From Streptomyces sp. NBC_00102 (GTDB taxonomy: Bacteria; Actinomycetota; Actinomycetes; Streptomycetales; Streptomycetaceae), in contig NZ_JAPEMC010000001.1 of the NCBI RefSeq assembly GCF_026343115.1, positions 3,987,501-4,051,500 on the forward strand: a stretch of 64,000 nucleotides of DNA. The letters are read 5' to 3'. How positions within the stretch are numbered: the first letter of the stretch is position 1; the number at the start of each line of letters is the position of its first letter. Positions 28,550 through 36,519 of the stretch are shown piece after piece. A program made the translations under genes and the position numbers. Under the pieces are notes generated by a model. The model did not search any database. It saw only the letters and a list, made by a program, of their open reading frames with translations, and was not told the origin of the DNA.

Positions 28550-29764
28550 ATGACATCAGAGGTCGCAGAGGAGACTGTGGACCAGGCTGTGTTCGGCGGG
28601 GTCGACTCCCATGCCGACACCGTGCATGTCGCGGTTGTCAGCGACAACGGCGGGCACCTCGCCGATGCCGAGTTCGCCACCACGGCCGCCGGATACGCGG
28701 CGGCCCTGGCGTTCCTGGACGCCCATGGCCATGTGAGGGCGATCGGTGTGGAGGGCACTGCCTCCTACGGTGCCGGATTCACCCGTGCCGCCCGCTCACG
28801 CGGGCACCGGGTCGTCGAGGTCAACCGGCCCGACCGGGCCGAACGCCGCCGGATCGGCAAGTCCGACCCCATCGATGCTTACGCCGCCGCGCGAGCCGCA
28901 CTGTCCGGACGGGCTTCCAGCGCGCCCAAGGACGACACCGTCACCGGCATACGGGCCATGCACAACACCGCCCGCTCCGCTGTCAAAGCCCGCACCGCCG
29001 CCCTGAACCAGATCACCCACATCCTCATCACCGCCCCCGAGGACATCCGCGCCCGATACGGACAGCTCAAAGGGAATGCCCGCACCGACGCCCTGGCCCG
29101 GTTGCGACCGGCCGGAGACGCGGTCCACATTGCGGTCCTCACCGCGCTGAAGAGCCTCGCCCGACGCGTCAACGGACTTGCCGCGGAGCACGAGGCTCTC
29201 ACCAAGGCGCTGGACAGCGAGGTCACCGCGCACAACCCCGGGCTGCGGGCTGCTTACGGAGTCGGCCCCGACACTGCTGCCCAACTGCTGATCACGGCCG
29301 GAGGCAACCCCGAACGCATGCGGACCGAGTCCTCCTTCGCAGCCCTCTGCGGAGCCGCGCCGGTCCCCGCCTCCAGCGGCCGGACCAACCGTCACCGCCT
29401 CTCGCGAGGCGGTGACCGGGCAGCCAACGCCGCCCTCTACCGAATCGCCCTCGTCCGCATGTCCAGCGATTCCCGCACCCGCGAGTACGTGGTCCGCCAG
29501 ACCGCCGCCGGCCGCACGAAGAAGGAGATCATCCGGCTCCTGAAACGGGCCATCGCCCGGGAGATGTTCCGTTGCCTCACCACTACGGTCACCGTTCCCG
29601 GCATCGCCGACCTGCGACCCCTGCGGCAGTCCAAGAACATCACCCTCACCACCGCGGCAAGCCACTTCGGCCTCTGGCCGGCCACCATCTCCACTCTCGA
29701 ACGGGGAATCCGCCGGGACGACGACCTGGCCAGCACCTACCGGGACTGGCTCCAAGCAGCATGA
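28550..29764 (+). CDS. IS110-family transposase with C-terminal HTH extension
   Basis: A 404-aa DEDD transposase. The N-terminal RuvC-like domain begins FGGVDSHADTVHVAVV (first Asp at about 19), then AIGVEGTASYGAGF (Glu) and KSDPIDAYAAARAAL (Asp-x-x-Asp). The C-terminal Transposase_20 domain has AAYGVGPDTAAQLLITAGGN, FAALCGAAPVPASSGRTNRH and ANAALYRIALVRM (Ser nucleophile region). Beyond the usual end, residues about 365-404 read NITLTTAASHFGLWPATIST then LERGIRRDD, an XRE-like helix-turn-helix. This tail also occurs in other actinomycete IS110 proteins, from memory. ATG at 28550. Confidence 0.93.
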   Translation: MTSEVAEETVDQAVFGGVDSHADTVHVAVVSDNGGHLADAEFATTAAGYAAALAFLDAHGHVRAIGVEGTASYGAGFTRAARSRGHRVVEVNRPDRAERRRIGKSDPIDAYAAARAALSGRASSAPKDDTVTGIRAMHNTARSAVKARTAALNQITHILITAPEDIRARYGQLKGNARTDALARLRPAGDAVHIAVLTALKSLARRVNGLAAEHEALTKALDSEVTAHNPGLRAAYGVGPDTAAQLLITAGGNPERMRTESSFAALCGAAPVPASSGRTNRHRLSRGGDRAANAALYRIALVRMSSDSRTREYVVRQTAAGRTKKEIIRLLKRAIAREMFRCLTTTVTVPGIADLRPLRQSKNITLTTAASHFGLWPATISTLERGIRRDDDLASTYRDWLQAA

Positions 29765-29768
29765 GTCC

Positions 29769-30200
29769 TCAGAGAACGTCCGACCCCCGGGGCCACTGAA
29801 GGCCCTCAGGGGAAAACTTCGGCGGCCGGCTAAGCCGCACGAAGTCGCGGTACTCGTCCTGGACGACGTTCTCGTTGACCCACCGCCCCCGCTCGGCTCC
29901 AGTGCGATCTTCGGCAATGATCAGCGCGGCCAGCGGGTCCTCAGCCATGCCCAGGAACCGGCCGAACTCGTCGGCCTCCTCATCAGGATCGAGCGGCGGG
30001 AACTCGCCCAGGTCCAGGAAACTCTCACTGCCGACGTCCTCGACCGCGTGGAGATAGACCTCATAGGACGCCTTCGCCGGACGAACCTCTACATAGCGCA
30101 CGCCGGGACGCTCGGCCGAACTCCACGGCCCAAGGAACTGCTCAACCGCGTGACCCCGCCGCAATGACCCGAGGATGAACACTTCCGCCAAGTACCGCAC
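29769..30200 (-). CDS. Hypothetical protein, 3' end possibly altered by the IS
   Basis: A 143-aa acidic soluble protein (GTG start) containing YVEVRPAKASYEVYLHAVED and EFGRFLGMAEDPLAALIIAE. No family is recognised. Its stop is four bases from the transposase stop, and the last 15-20 residues run into what must be the IS right end or the junction. The native C terminus may therefore have been replaced. Codon bias is good, so the gene is real; function unknown. Confidence 0.55.
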   Translation of the reverse strand: MRYLAEVFILGSLRRGHAVEQFLGPWSSAERPGVRYVEVRPAKASYEVYLHAVEDVGSESFLDLGEFPPLDPDEEADEFGRFLGMAEDPLAALIIAEDRTGAERGRWVNENVVQDEYRDFVRLSRPPKFSPEGLQWPRGSDVL

Positions 30201-30290
30201 CCGGCCACCATACGGCGCAACGACCCGCCTCAGGCCCCTCGAAAGACTTGACGACCAATAGGAGCATCAACGTCCCCGGCGGTGCCGTTG

Positions 30291-30309
30291 GCACTGTTAC
30301 CAACAGTGC
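30291..30309. repeat. Perfect inverted repeat GCACTGTT-ACC-AACAGTGC
   Basis: An eight-base perfect palindrome with a three-base centre lies 107 bases upstream of the next plus-strand gene. It is in a low-GC patch close to the IS element. It could be an operator or a small hairpin; it has no T tract, so termination is less likely. Confidence 0.6.
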
Positions 30310-30415
30310 GGTCCAGAACGGCCTGAAGTGCTCGAACGCCCCCGTATCAAGCTCTGATTCGCGCGACAATCCCTCTTCGGGGCATCCGTGGAGCCCTCGC
30401 CGCCGAAGAGGAGAC

Positions 30416-30832
30416 ATGGCCCCTCAACCGAAACAACCCGAACAACCCGAGCGACCCGAGCAGTCGAAGCGACCCGAGAGGTCCGGACGGCCGCAACGCT
30501 CCGGACCGGCCCGACAGGGCGACCAGAGGCGTGATCCCGGCCAGGATCGCGAGAGCAGCCAGGGCGGCCCCGGCAGTCGGCAGCCCAACCGGGGCAAGCG
30601 GACGAAGACTTCGCGTCTCGCCGACGGCCGGCTGCTCATCGCGGACATCGATCTGGAGCTCCCCCCGGGCCGCAGCCCGCTCCAACGGGCCCTGCGTACG
30701 GCCGACATCAACCTCCCGCCCGCCCGCTCCAGGGCGGGCGTACCGACGGAGGCGGGCGGGCCCGCCGGTGAGGCCGGGAAGACTGCGTCGGTGGACGGAG
30801 TCGCTGCGGGGGAAGCCGCCTCAGGAGGGTGA
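30416..30832 (+). CDS. Hypothetical low-complexity protein
   Basis: A 138-aa protein (ATG at 30416 after GAGGAG). The first 60 residues are simple repeats rich in Pro, Glu, Gln, Arg and Ser (PKQPEQPERPEQSKRPERSG). A short folded-looking segment follows, TSRLADGRLLIADIDLELPP, with LQRALRTADINLPPARSRAG. A TTG at 30248 would add 56 residues. No family is recognised and the Pro/Arg composition also gives long frames in other phases, so the call rests mostly on the SD and start. Confidence 0.45.
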   Translation: MAPQPKQPEQPERPEQSKRPERSGRPQRSGPARQGDQRRDPGQDRESSQGGPGSRQPNRGKRTKTSRLADGRLLIADIDLELPPGRSPLQRALRTADINLPPARSRAGVPTEAGGPAGEAGKTASVDGVAAGEAASGG

Positions 30833-30854
30833 ACCGGGTGTTCGCACGGCCGGT

Positions 30855-31400
30855 TCAGTCGGCTTTCGGCGTCGTCGCGTACGTGAACGGGCCGACGACG
30901 CCCGCACTGTGGTAGGCCGCCGCTTCGAGTGCGGTGGTGATCCGCTGACGCGGTTTCAGGCCGAGAGCGGCGGTGGCGTGGAGCGCGCCGAGGGCGATGT
31001 CGTCACCGCAGCCGACCGCCGCGTACTGGTCCGAGGGCTCGCCGACCTGGTAGTCCGAGTGGATGGTGTAGAGCCGCCCGGCTATCCCGACGAGGAACGT
31101 ACCGGCCTGCTCCTGCTCCGAGTCCTTGCGTGCCCAGCCGCCGTCCTTGAGGCAGGAACGCAGCGCGTCGATGAACTTGGTGACCATGAACCGGTCCAGG
31201 TCACCGCTCGGATGCGGCACTTCGAACGCGTACCGCAGGAGCTGTCCCATGCGGAACGACGAGGTGAACCCCATGACGTAGGGGCCGTTCCGGAACACCT
31301 TGAGGTCCCGGCGCACGGTGATCGAGAGGCCGGCGACCCCTGCCGAGTCGCCGCCGAGGTGGACGCGGTTCTTGTGGACGAGCCCGACGATCACGGTCAT
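30855..31400 (-). CDS. Orphan proteasome-like (HslV/Ntn-hydrolase fold) protein
   Basis: A 181-aa protein beginning MTVIVGLVHKNRVHLGGDSA. After Met removal the N-terminal Thr would be residue 1, with Asp at 17 and Lys at 33 (RDLKVF), exactly the proteasome beta-subunit catalytic triad T1/D17/K33. The later YAAVGCGDDIALGALHATAA matches the GxGxxxAxGA segment of HslV and proteasome subunits. Similar short Ntn proteins occur in actinomycetes and phages. No ATPase partner is nearby. It could cleave peptides after self-assembly, or be a stand-alone amidohydrolase. ATG start at 31400. Confidence 0.72.
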   Translation of the reverse strand: MTVIVGLVHKNRVHLGGDSAGVAGLSITVRRDLKVFRNGPYVMGFTSSFRMGQLLRYAFEVPHPSGDLDRFMVTKFIDALRSCLKDGGWARKDSEQEQAGTFLVGIAGRLYTIHSDYQVGEPSDQYAAVGCGDDIALGALHATAALGLKPRQRITTALEAAAYHSAGVVGPFTYATTPKAD

Positions 31401-31659
31401 GCGAAGGCAACCTCACGGGGGTGTGGTGGGGTGGGTGTACGGATGTCAGAAGAGGCTTCCCGGGCCGGGTCGTCGCAAATCGCTTGGGCGCGGGGCGAGT
31501 TCGAGGCGCGCGGGAGGCGCGGCGGGGCGTGCGGGGGCGCGGAGCGCGCATCGCGGCGCACTCGTGGGGCTTCTCCGTCGCATCCCGTGGGGCCGTCCGG
31601 TACCGGCGTCCGCCGCGTACGGGTGGTCGAACCTCCGGGCGGGGGTGTCCGCCCGCCGG

Positions 31660-32181
31660 TCAGGCGACCGCGTCACCGGGGGTCGTCGGGCCGGTCCAGG
31701 TGATCTCGAAGTACCGGACGCGCTCGTCCTGGCCGGCCGGTCGCATGCCCGCCGCGATCATGACGTGCTGGGACGCGAGGTTGTCGTGGTCGGCGTCGCC
31801 CTTTACGCGGGTGACGCCCTGTTCCCGCGCGAACAGCAGCAGGCCGCGCAGGGCTTCGGATGCGTACCCCCGGCCCCGCTCGGACGGGACGAGGCCGTAG
31901 CCGATCGTGACGCTGCCCTCGGCGTCGGCGGGAGCATGGAAGCCCACCCCGCCGATCGCCCGGCCGTCCTCGCGCCGGCGGATCTCGTAGTTGCCGAACG
32001 GGTGGGGGTCGCCGGTGTCCGCGCAGGCGCGCAGGTAGCGCGTGGCCGCGGAGACGTCTCCGGCGGTGGGGTAGCCGGGCGCCCATCGGGCACCGGCGTC
32101 GGGCTCGCCCGCCACTATGCGCTCGGCCTCGCGGACGGTCGTCGGGTGGAGCAGGAGCCGTGCTGTCGCGAGATCGCTCAT
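31660..32181 (-). CDS. GNAT-family N-acetyltransferase
   Basis: A 173-aa acetyltransferase with the RimJ/RimL-like pattern: LATARLLLHPTTVREAERIV at the N terminus, FGNYEIRRREDGRAIGGVGF (beta strands), then the acetyl-CoA loop LVPSERGRGYASEALRGLL (Q/RxxGxG/A) and a DHDNLASQHVMIAAGM segment. It may acetylate a small amine or a protein N terminus. ATG at 32181; a GTG six codons earlier is possible. It is divergent from a TetR gene 119 bases away. Confidence 0.87.
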   Translation of the reverse strand: MSDLATARLLLHPTTVREAERIVAGEPDAGARWAPGYPTAGDVSAATRYLRACADTGDPHPFGNYEIRRREDGRAIGGVGFHAPADAEGSVTIGYGLVPSERGRGYASEALRGLLLFAREQGVTRVKGDADHDNLASQHVMIAAGMRPAGQDERVRYFEITWTGPTTPGDAVA

Positions 32182-32270
32182 GGCAGGGAGGAGTATCACG
32201 CGGGCCGTACCGGCCGCACGAGGATTACCGGGGCGTGCGTGCGGGCGGGCCGAGCCGCCTGCGTCAATTC

Positions 32271-32290
32271 TGTACCTACTGGTATGTACA
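32271..32290. promoter_or_regulatory. Probable TetR operator
   Basis: TGTACCTACTGGTATGTACA has perfect TGTAC/GTACA arms ten bases apart around ACC-TACT-GGT. It lies 10 bases before the TetR start, where an autoregulatory operator is expected, and between divergent TetR and GNAT genes. Confidence 0.65.
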
Positions 32291-32300
32291 CTCCTCCACC

Positions 32301-32939
32301 ATGAGTACTGCCATGAGCACCGCGGACCGTCTCGTCGAGAGCACCCGGGAACTGCTGTGGGAGCGCGGATACGCCGCCACCAGCCCGAAGGCCATCCAGA
32401 AGAGGGCCGGGGCGGGGCAGGGCAGCATGTACCACCACTTCGCGGGCAAGCCCGATCTGGCGCTCGCCGCGATAGTCCGTACGGCCGAGGAGATGCGCGC
32501 CAAGGCCGAAGCGCAGTTCTCGGCTCCGGGTACGGCCGGAGGGCGGATCACCGCGTATCTGCTGCGTGAGCGCGAGGTGCTCAAGGGCTGCCCGATCGGA
32601 GGGCTCACCCAGGACCCGGAACTGATGGCCGACCCCGTCCTGCGGGCCCCCGTCGAAGTGACCCTCGGCTGGCTGCGCGGCCGCCTCGCCGAGATCGTCG
32701 CCGAGGGACGCGCGAGCGGTGAACTGAGCGCCGCGCTGGACCCGCAGGCCACCGCGACGACGATCGTGGCGGTGCTCCAGGGCGGCTATGTGCTGGCCCG
32801 CGCCGCCGACTCGGTGGACCCGTTCGACCAGGCGATCTCCGGCGTGCTGGGGCTGCTTGCCGCACACACCACGACCGTCGCCGCGCACACCACGACCGTC
32901 GCGGAGGAAACGGCGGCCGGGGAGACCGCCGCCGAGTGA
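32301..32939 (+). CDS. TetR-family transcriptional regulator
   Basis: A 212-aa repressor. N-terminal HTH: LWERGYAATSPKAIQKRAGA then GQGSMYHHFAGKPDLALAAI (about 20-55). The ligand-binding part has LREREVLKGCPIGGLTQDPE, typical of the AcuR/YxaF-like TetR group. The C-terminal about 25 residues are a repetitive Ala/Thr/Glu tail (two HTTTVA units, 21-base DNA repeats) unlike the rest. It precedes a DUF4865 gene on the same strand with a repeat-rich 135-base gap; TetR-DUF4865 pairs are common in streptomycetes. Confidence 0.9.
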   Translation: MSTAMSTADRLVESTRELLWERGYAATSPKAIQKRAGAGQGSMYHHFAGKPDLALAAIVRTAEEMRAKAEAQFSAPGTAGGRITAYLLREREVLKGCPIGGLTQDPELMADPVLRAPVEVTLGWLRGRLAEIVAEGRASGELSAALDPQATATTIVAVLQGGYVLARAADSVDPFDQAISGVLGLLAAHTTTVAAHTTTVAEETAAGETAAE

Positions 32940-33018
32940 CCCCGCCGGGGAGACCACCGCCGAGTGCCTCCCCGCCGAGTGCCTCCCCGCCGAGGAGACC
33001 CCCGCCGAGGAGACCACC
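32865..33018 (+). repeat. 21-nt and 15-nt tandem repeats across the TetR 3' end
   Basis: A 21-base unit is repeated twice at 32865-32902 inside the TetR tail. After the stop a 15-base unit (GCCGAGTGCCTCCCC and variants) recurs at 32959, 32974, 32989 and 33004. The repeats encode E/A/T-rich peptide in the TetR frame, then continue past the stop in another frame. Confidence 0.8.
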
Positions 33019-33074
33019 GGCAGGCGGCGCCGCGTCGAGGACGCCGCGACAGTACCGAGAGAGGCAGCACCTTC

Positions 33075-33689
33075 ATGTACGCCACGCAGTACGAGATCAC
33101 CCTGCCCGCCGACTACGACATGGGGATCATCCGGAAGCGGGTGGCCGTGGGCGGCCCCACCATGGACGACCGTGCCGGACTCGGACTGAAGGCGTTCGTG
33201 ATCCGCGAGCGCGGTCTCGCCGGCTCGCCGGTCAACGAGTACGCGCCCTTCTACCTGTGGAACGACACCGGCGCGATGGCCCGATTCCTCGTCGGCGGCG
33301 GTGGGTTCCAGAACATCGTCCGCGACTTCGGGCGACCCGCCGCCCACCACTGGGCGGGCATCGCCTGCCACGCCGGTCCCGCCCGCGCCACGGCCCCCCG
33401 ATCCGCCTCGCGCAGGCTCACCCCCATCCCCGCCGACCCCGACCAGCGCCGCGACGGCCTCGGGCCGGCCGCGCTGATCGAGCGGGAGGTCGAGCAACTG
33501 GCCGTCCTCGCCCGGCGCGGAGGTGTGCACACCGCCGCCCTCGCCTTCGACCCGCACTCCTGGCAGCTGGTGCGGTTCGTCCTCTGGTCGGACGCCGTGG
33601 CGCCCGACGAGGAAGCCACCGAGCGCTACGAGATCCTGCACCTCTCCGCCCCCGGCCTGGCCGGCCTCCCGGAGGGCCGCGCCTGGTGA
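33075..33689 (+). CDS. DUF4865 family protein
   Basis: A 204-aa protein starting YATQYEITLPADYDMGIIRK, the DUF4865 signature, with GLGLKAFVIRERG, the NEYAPFYLWNDTGAMARFL segment and a middle AGIACHAGPAR. The fold resembles a ferredoxin-like dimeric barrel (as in small monooxygenases), but no catalytic residues are established. It probably acts on the ligand sensed by the adjacent TetR repressor. ATG at 33075 follows a GAGAGAGG ribosome site. Confidence 0.82.
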   Translation: MYATQYEITLPADYDMGIIRKRVAVGGPTMDDRAGLGLKAFVIRERGLAGSPVNEYAPFYLWNDTGAMARFLVGGGGFQNIVRDFGRPAAHHWAGIACHAGPARATAPRSASRRLTPIPADPDQRRDGLGPAALIEREVEQLAVLARRGGVHTAALAFDPHSWQLVRFVLWSDAVAPDEEATERYEILHLSAPGLAGLPEGRAW

Positions 33690-33726
33690 GCGGCGCGGCC
33701 GACCGGGACTTCCCCGGCGTTACGGG

Positions 33727-34092
33727 TCAGGAGGCGTCGACCAGTCTCCGCACCTCGGGCGCGAGGTCCGGGCCGGATTCGACGGCGAAGAGCGTGGCCG
33801 TCTCCGGTGTGTCCCCGATGGCGATGGCGACCTCGGGAGAGACGCCGACCACCTCGTAGGCGGTCCCCTTCACGTCCGGATCGTCGCTCCGGTCGTCGCA
33901 GGCGGGCTGGGTGGCGACGCCGAGCTTCTTCCCCGGGGTGATCGTCGCGTTCGCCACGTCCACGTACGAGCGGCCCTGGTAGGTGTACTGATTCGGGCAG
34001 AGGACCTCTCTGCCCTCGACCGAGCACGCGGCTACCGACATCACCAATGCCGCCGCCACTGCCGAGCCGGTGATTCGCGCTGTCCAACTCAT
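33727..34092 (-). CDS. Putative lipoprotein
   Basis: A 121-aa secreted lipoprotein. The signal peptide is SWTARITGSAVAAALVMSVA with lipobox VAAC (Cys at about 23). The mature part has CPNQYTYQGRSYVDVANATI and KLGVATQPACDD, with two more Cys that may form a disulphide. It resembles streptomycete DUF6281-type proteins, though I am unsure of the number. ATG at 34092 is preceded by GGGGGAAC. Function unknown. Confidence 0.75.
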   Translation of the reverse strand: MSWTARITGSAVAAALVMSVAACSVEGREVLCPNQYTYQGRSYVDVANATITPGKKLGVATQPACDDRSDDPDVKGTAYEVVGVSPEVAIAIGDTPETATLFAVESGPDLAPEVRRLVDAS

Positions 34093-34464
34093 CTTGTTCC
34101 CCCCACGGTTGTCGATGCGCGGAGGAGGGATGCCTCCACCGCGCCGAGTGGCCCCGCCGCTGCTCGGCACGGGGGTGAGACCGTGCCGGCGGTGAGGCTC
34201 TCGTGAATCCGCGGTTCGACGTGGGCACCTCGGATCTGGTTCCGCCAGGAGCGTGATTCCTCAGGGGCGAGATGTGATCGTGATCTTGAGGGCTGGGGCG
34301 GGCGGCCGAACCGGGGAACCGGCGGGCGCCGACATGCCGTGCGGGGTACGGGTCACGGGCCGGGCGGCTCCGCGCGCGTAACGTCTCGGGCCACCCGCAC
34401 GCCGTGCGCGGTAGCCCGTACACCGCACATGGTGCGGTGTACCCACCGATACGCGAGGCCGCCG

Positions 34465-35058
34465 ATGCGCAAGCTCATCCTCTCCATCTCCGTCTCCCTC
34501 GACGGCTTCTTCGAGGGGCCGGACCACGACATCGAATGGCACTTCGTGGACGAGGAGTTGCACCAGCACTTCAACGACGAGCTGGGGCGGATGGGCGCGT
34601 TCATCCACGGGCGGGTGACGTACGAGCTGATGGCCGATTTCTGGCCCACGGCGGACGAGGACCCGGCGAACGCGGGGACGGTGGCCGAATTCGCCACGAT
34701 CTGGAAGGACATGCCGAAGTACGTCTACTCCCGCACCCTCACCGAGGCGGGCTGGGGCTCCACGATCGTGCGCGAGGTGGACCCCGACGCGATCCGCGCC
34801 CTGAAGGCGGAACCGGGCGGCGACCTGGTGGTCGGCGGACCGACGCTGGCGGACGCGTTCCGGCGGCACGGGCTCATCGACGAGTACCGGATCTACGTCC
34901 ACCCGGTCCTGATCGGGCGCGGCAACCCCCTCTTCCGCGACACCGACACCCGTACCAACCTGAGCCTCGTGGAGACCCGGCGCTTCGGCAGTGGGGTGGT
35001 GCTGCTGCGGTACGAGGCGGGGGGTCGCAGCACGGGCGCGGACGGGGCCGCGAGCTGA
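34465..35058 (+). CDS. Dihydrofolate reductase family protein (RibD C-terminal-like)
   Basis: A 197-aa DHFR-fold reductase of the YyaP/RibD-C group: RKLILSISVSLDGFFEGPDH at the N terminus, MGAFIHGRVTYELMADFWP, the WxKD-like MPKYVYSRTL and the NADPH loop GGDLVVGGPTLADAFRRHGL. The C-terminal segment has RIYVHPVLIGRGNPLF. These are NADPH-dependent reductases of unknown substrate, not true folate enzymes. ATG at 34465. It converges on the aminotransferase gene with a 33-base gap. Confidence 0.85.
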   Translation: MRKLILSISVSLDGFFEGPDHDIEWHFVDEELHQHFNDELGRMGAFIHGRVTYELMADFWPTADEDPANAGTVAEFATIWKDMPKYVYSRTLTEAGWGSTIVREVDPDAIRALKAEPGGDLVVGGPTLADAFRRHGLIDEYRIYVHPVLIGRGNPLFRDTDTRTNLSLVETRRFGSGVVLLRYEAGGRSTGADGAAS

Positions 35059-35091
35059 GCCGTTCCGGGAACCTCGCACCGCAGATCGTCG

Positions 35092-36426
35092 TCACAGGGC
35101 TCCGAACGCCTCCGTGACGGCCGTGCAGGTCGCTGCGAGGTCGTCGTCCGTGATGGCGGCGGAGACGAACCAGCAGGCCATGGGGAAGGCGTTGGCGTGG
35201 ATTCCGCGTTTGAGGAGTTCGTGGCGGAAGGCGTGCGACCGGGCCTGGTCGACGCGCAGCAGGTCGCGGTAGTTGCGCGTGGGCAGGCCGTCGGAGGTGA
35301 AGACGGTCTGGAACATGGCGCCGACGCCCTGCACCGAGCAGGGGATTCCCCGGTCGTGGGCGGCCTTCTGCGCTGTTTCCATCACCTGGCGGCCGGTGTC
35401 CTCGATGCGCCGGACGACGTCGGGGTCGCCGAGTTGTCGCAGGGTCACGAGGGCGGCCGTCGCGCAGAGCGGCGAGGCGTTGTACGTGCCGCCGTGCTTG
35501 ACGCGTCCGGAAGCGAGTTCTTCCATGATCTCCCGGCGTCCGGCGAAGGCGGCGATGGGCAGTCCTCCCCCCAGGGCTTTGGAGAACACGGCGAGGTCGG
35601 GCACGACGGCGAAGAGGCTCTGTGCACCGCCGGGGCCTGTGCGGAAGCCGGTGCAGACCTCGTCGAAGATCAGCACGATGCCGCGGGCGGTGCACTCCTC
35701 GCGAAGGGCTTCGAGGTATCCCGGCTCGGGCATGGTGCAGGCGTTGTTGGCGACGATCGGCTCGCAGATGACAGCGGCGAGAGTCCCGGCGTGGGCGTCG
35801 AGGACCATGCGCAGCGCGGTCAGGTCGTTCCACGGACACACCACCACGTCGTCCACGACACCGGCGGGGATCCCCGGGGAGTGGGGCACGGACCGTGGGG
35901 CCGTGTGAGGGCCGGCTTCGGTTTCGGTGGGGCGGTTCGAGATCGCCAGGGTGTCCGACCACCCGTGGTAGTGCCCTTCGAACTTCAGGATCCGGGAGCG
36001 CCCGGTGTGGCCGCGGGCCGCGCGTACGGCGCCCTGTACGGCCTCGCTGCCGGAGTTCGCGAAGCGGACGAGTTCCGCGCAGGGCACCATCCGGCAGATC
36101 GTCTCCGCGAGTTCGACCTCCGGGACGTTGCAGGTGCCGAACATCGTGCCGGTGTGCAGTACCCGGGTGAGGGCGTCCGTCAGCACGGGCGGGGCGTGGC
36201 CGAGGATCGCGCTGCCGTAGGAGATGAGGTAGTCGACGTACTCGTTGCCGTCGACGTCCCGGATGCGGGAGCCCGCCCCGCTGGTGATGTAGAGCGGGTA
36301 GGGGTGCGGGCCCGTGGAGGTGAGACGGGAGGAGGAGCTGATCCCGCCCGCGAGTGACTGCTTGGCGCGTTCGAACCACGATCGGCTGCCGTCCGTGCCG
36401 TGCAGGGCCTGTAAACGGTCATTCAT
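35092..36426 (-). CDS. Class III aminotransferase (glutamate-1-semialdehyde 2,1-aminomutase-like)
   Basis: A 444-aa PLP enzyme of the HemL/beta-amino-acid aminotransferase group. It has SLAGGISSSSRLTSTGPHPY, FANSGSEAVQGAVRAARGHT (phosphate-binding), KFEGHYHGWSDTLAIS, LIFDEVCTGFRTGPGGAQSL (Asp for pyridine N) and the Schiff-base Lys in VFSKALGGGLPIAAFAG. HemL proper is not expected beside hemACD at this distance, and PLP aminotransferases of this type often tailor amino acids in secondary metabolism. ATG at 36426 follows CAGGAG. It is divergent from an SDR gene and close to PhyH, suggesting one biosynthetic group. Confidence 0.87.
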   Translation of the reverse strand: MNDRLQALHGTDGSRSWFERAKQSLAGGISSSSRLTSTGPHPYPLYITSGAGSRIRDVDGNEYVDYLISYGSAILGHAPPVLTDALTRVLHTGTMFGTCNVPEVELAETICRMVPCAELVRFANSGSEAVQGAVRAARGHTGRSRILKFEGHYHGWSDTLAISNRPTETEAGPHTAPRSVPHSPGIPAGVVDDVVVCPWNDLTALRMVLDAHAGTLAAVICEPIVANNACTMPEPGYLEALREECTARGIVLIFDEVCTGFRTGPGGAQSLFAVVPDLAVFSKALGGGLPIAAFAGRREIMEELASGRVKHGGTYNASPLCATAALVTLRQLGDPDVVRRIEDTGRQVMETAQKAAHDRGIPCSVQGVGAMFQTVFTSDGLPTRNYRDLLRVDQARSHAFRHELLKRGIHANAFPMACWFVSAAITDDDLAATCTAVTEAFGAL

Positions 36427-36519
36427 GGTCGCTCCTGTTTGCTGGGTCATGCCCGGGGACACGCTGTTGGATGTTCGTGCCCGGTGCTGCAGAGGGTGTT
36501 GGCGAAGGGGTGGTGCGGT

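Larger units (their letters stand above)
28330..29768 (+). mobile_element. IS110-family insertion sequence (boundaries approximate)
   Basis: A single IS110-type transposase with a 220-base non-coding left end and almost no right end. IS110 elements lack terminal inverted repeats and usually make no target duplication, so exact edges cannot be read here. The element is flanked by two minus-strand genes (DUF4253-like and a 143-aa hypothetical); the transposase stop is only four bases from the hypothetical gene's stop. Confidence 0.8.

Noticed and set aside
35092..36426. Idea that the aminotransferase is the housekeeping hemL
   Set aside because: The fold fits HemL, but its position next to PhyH and an SDR, and 15 kb from hemACD with other genes between, favours a tailoring enzyme. 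It remains possible and would need phylogeny.
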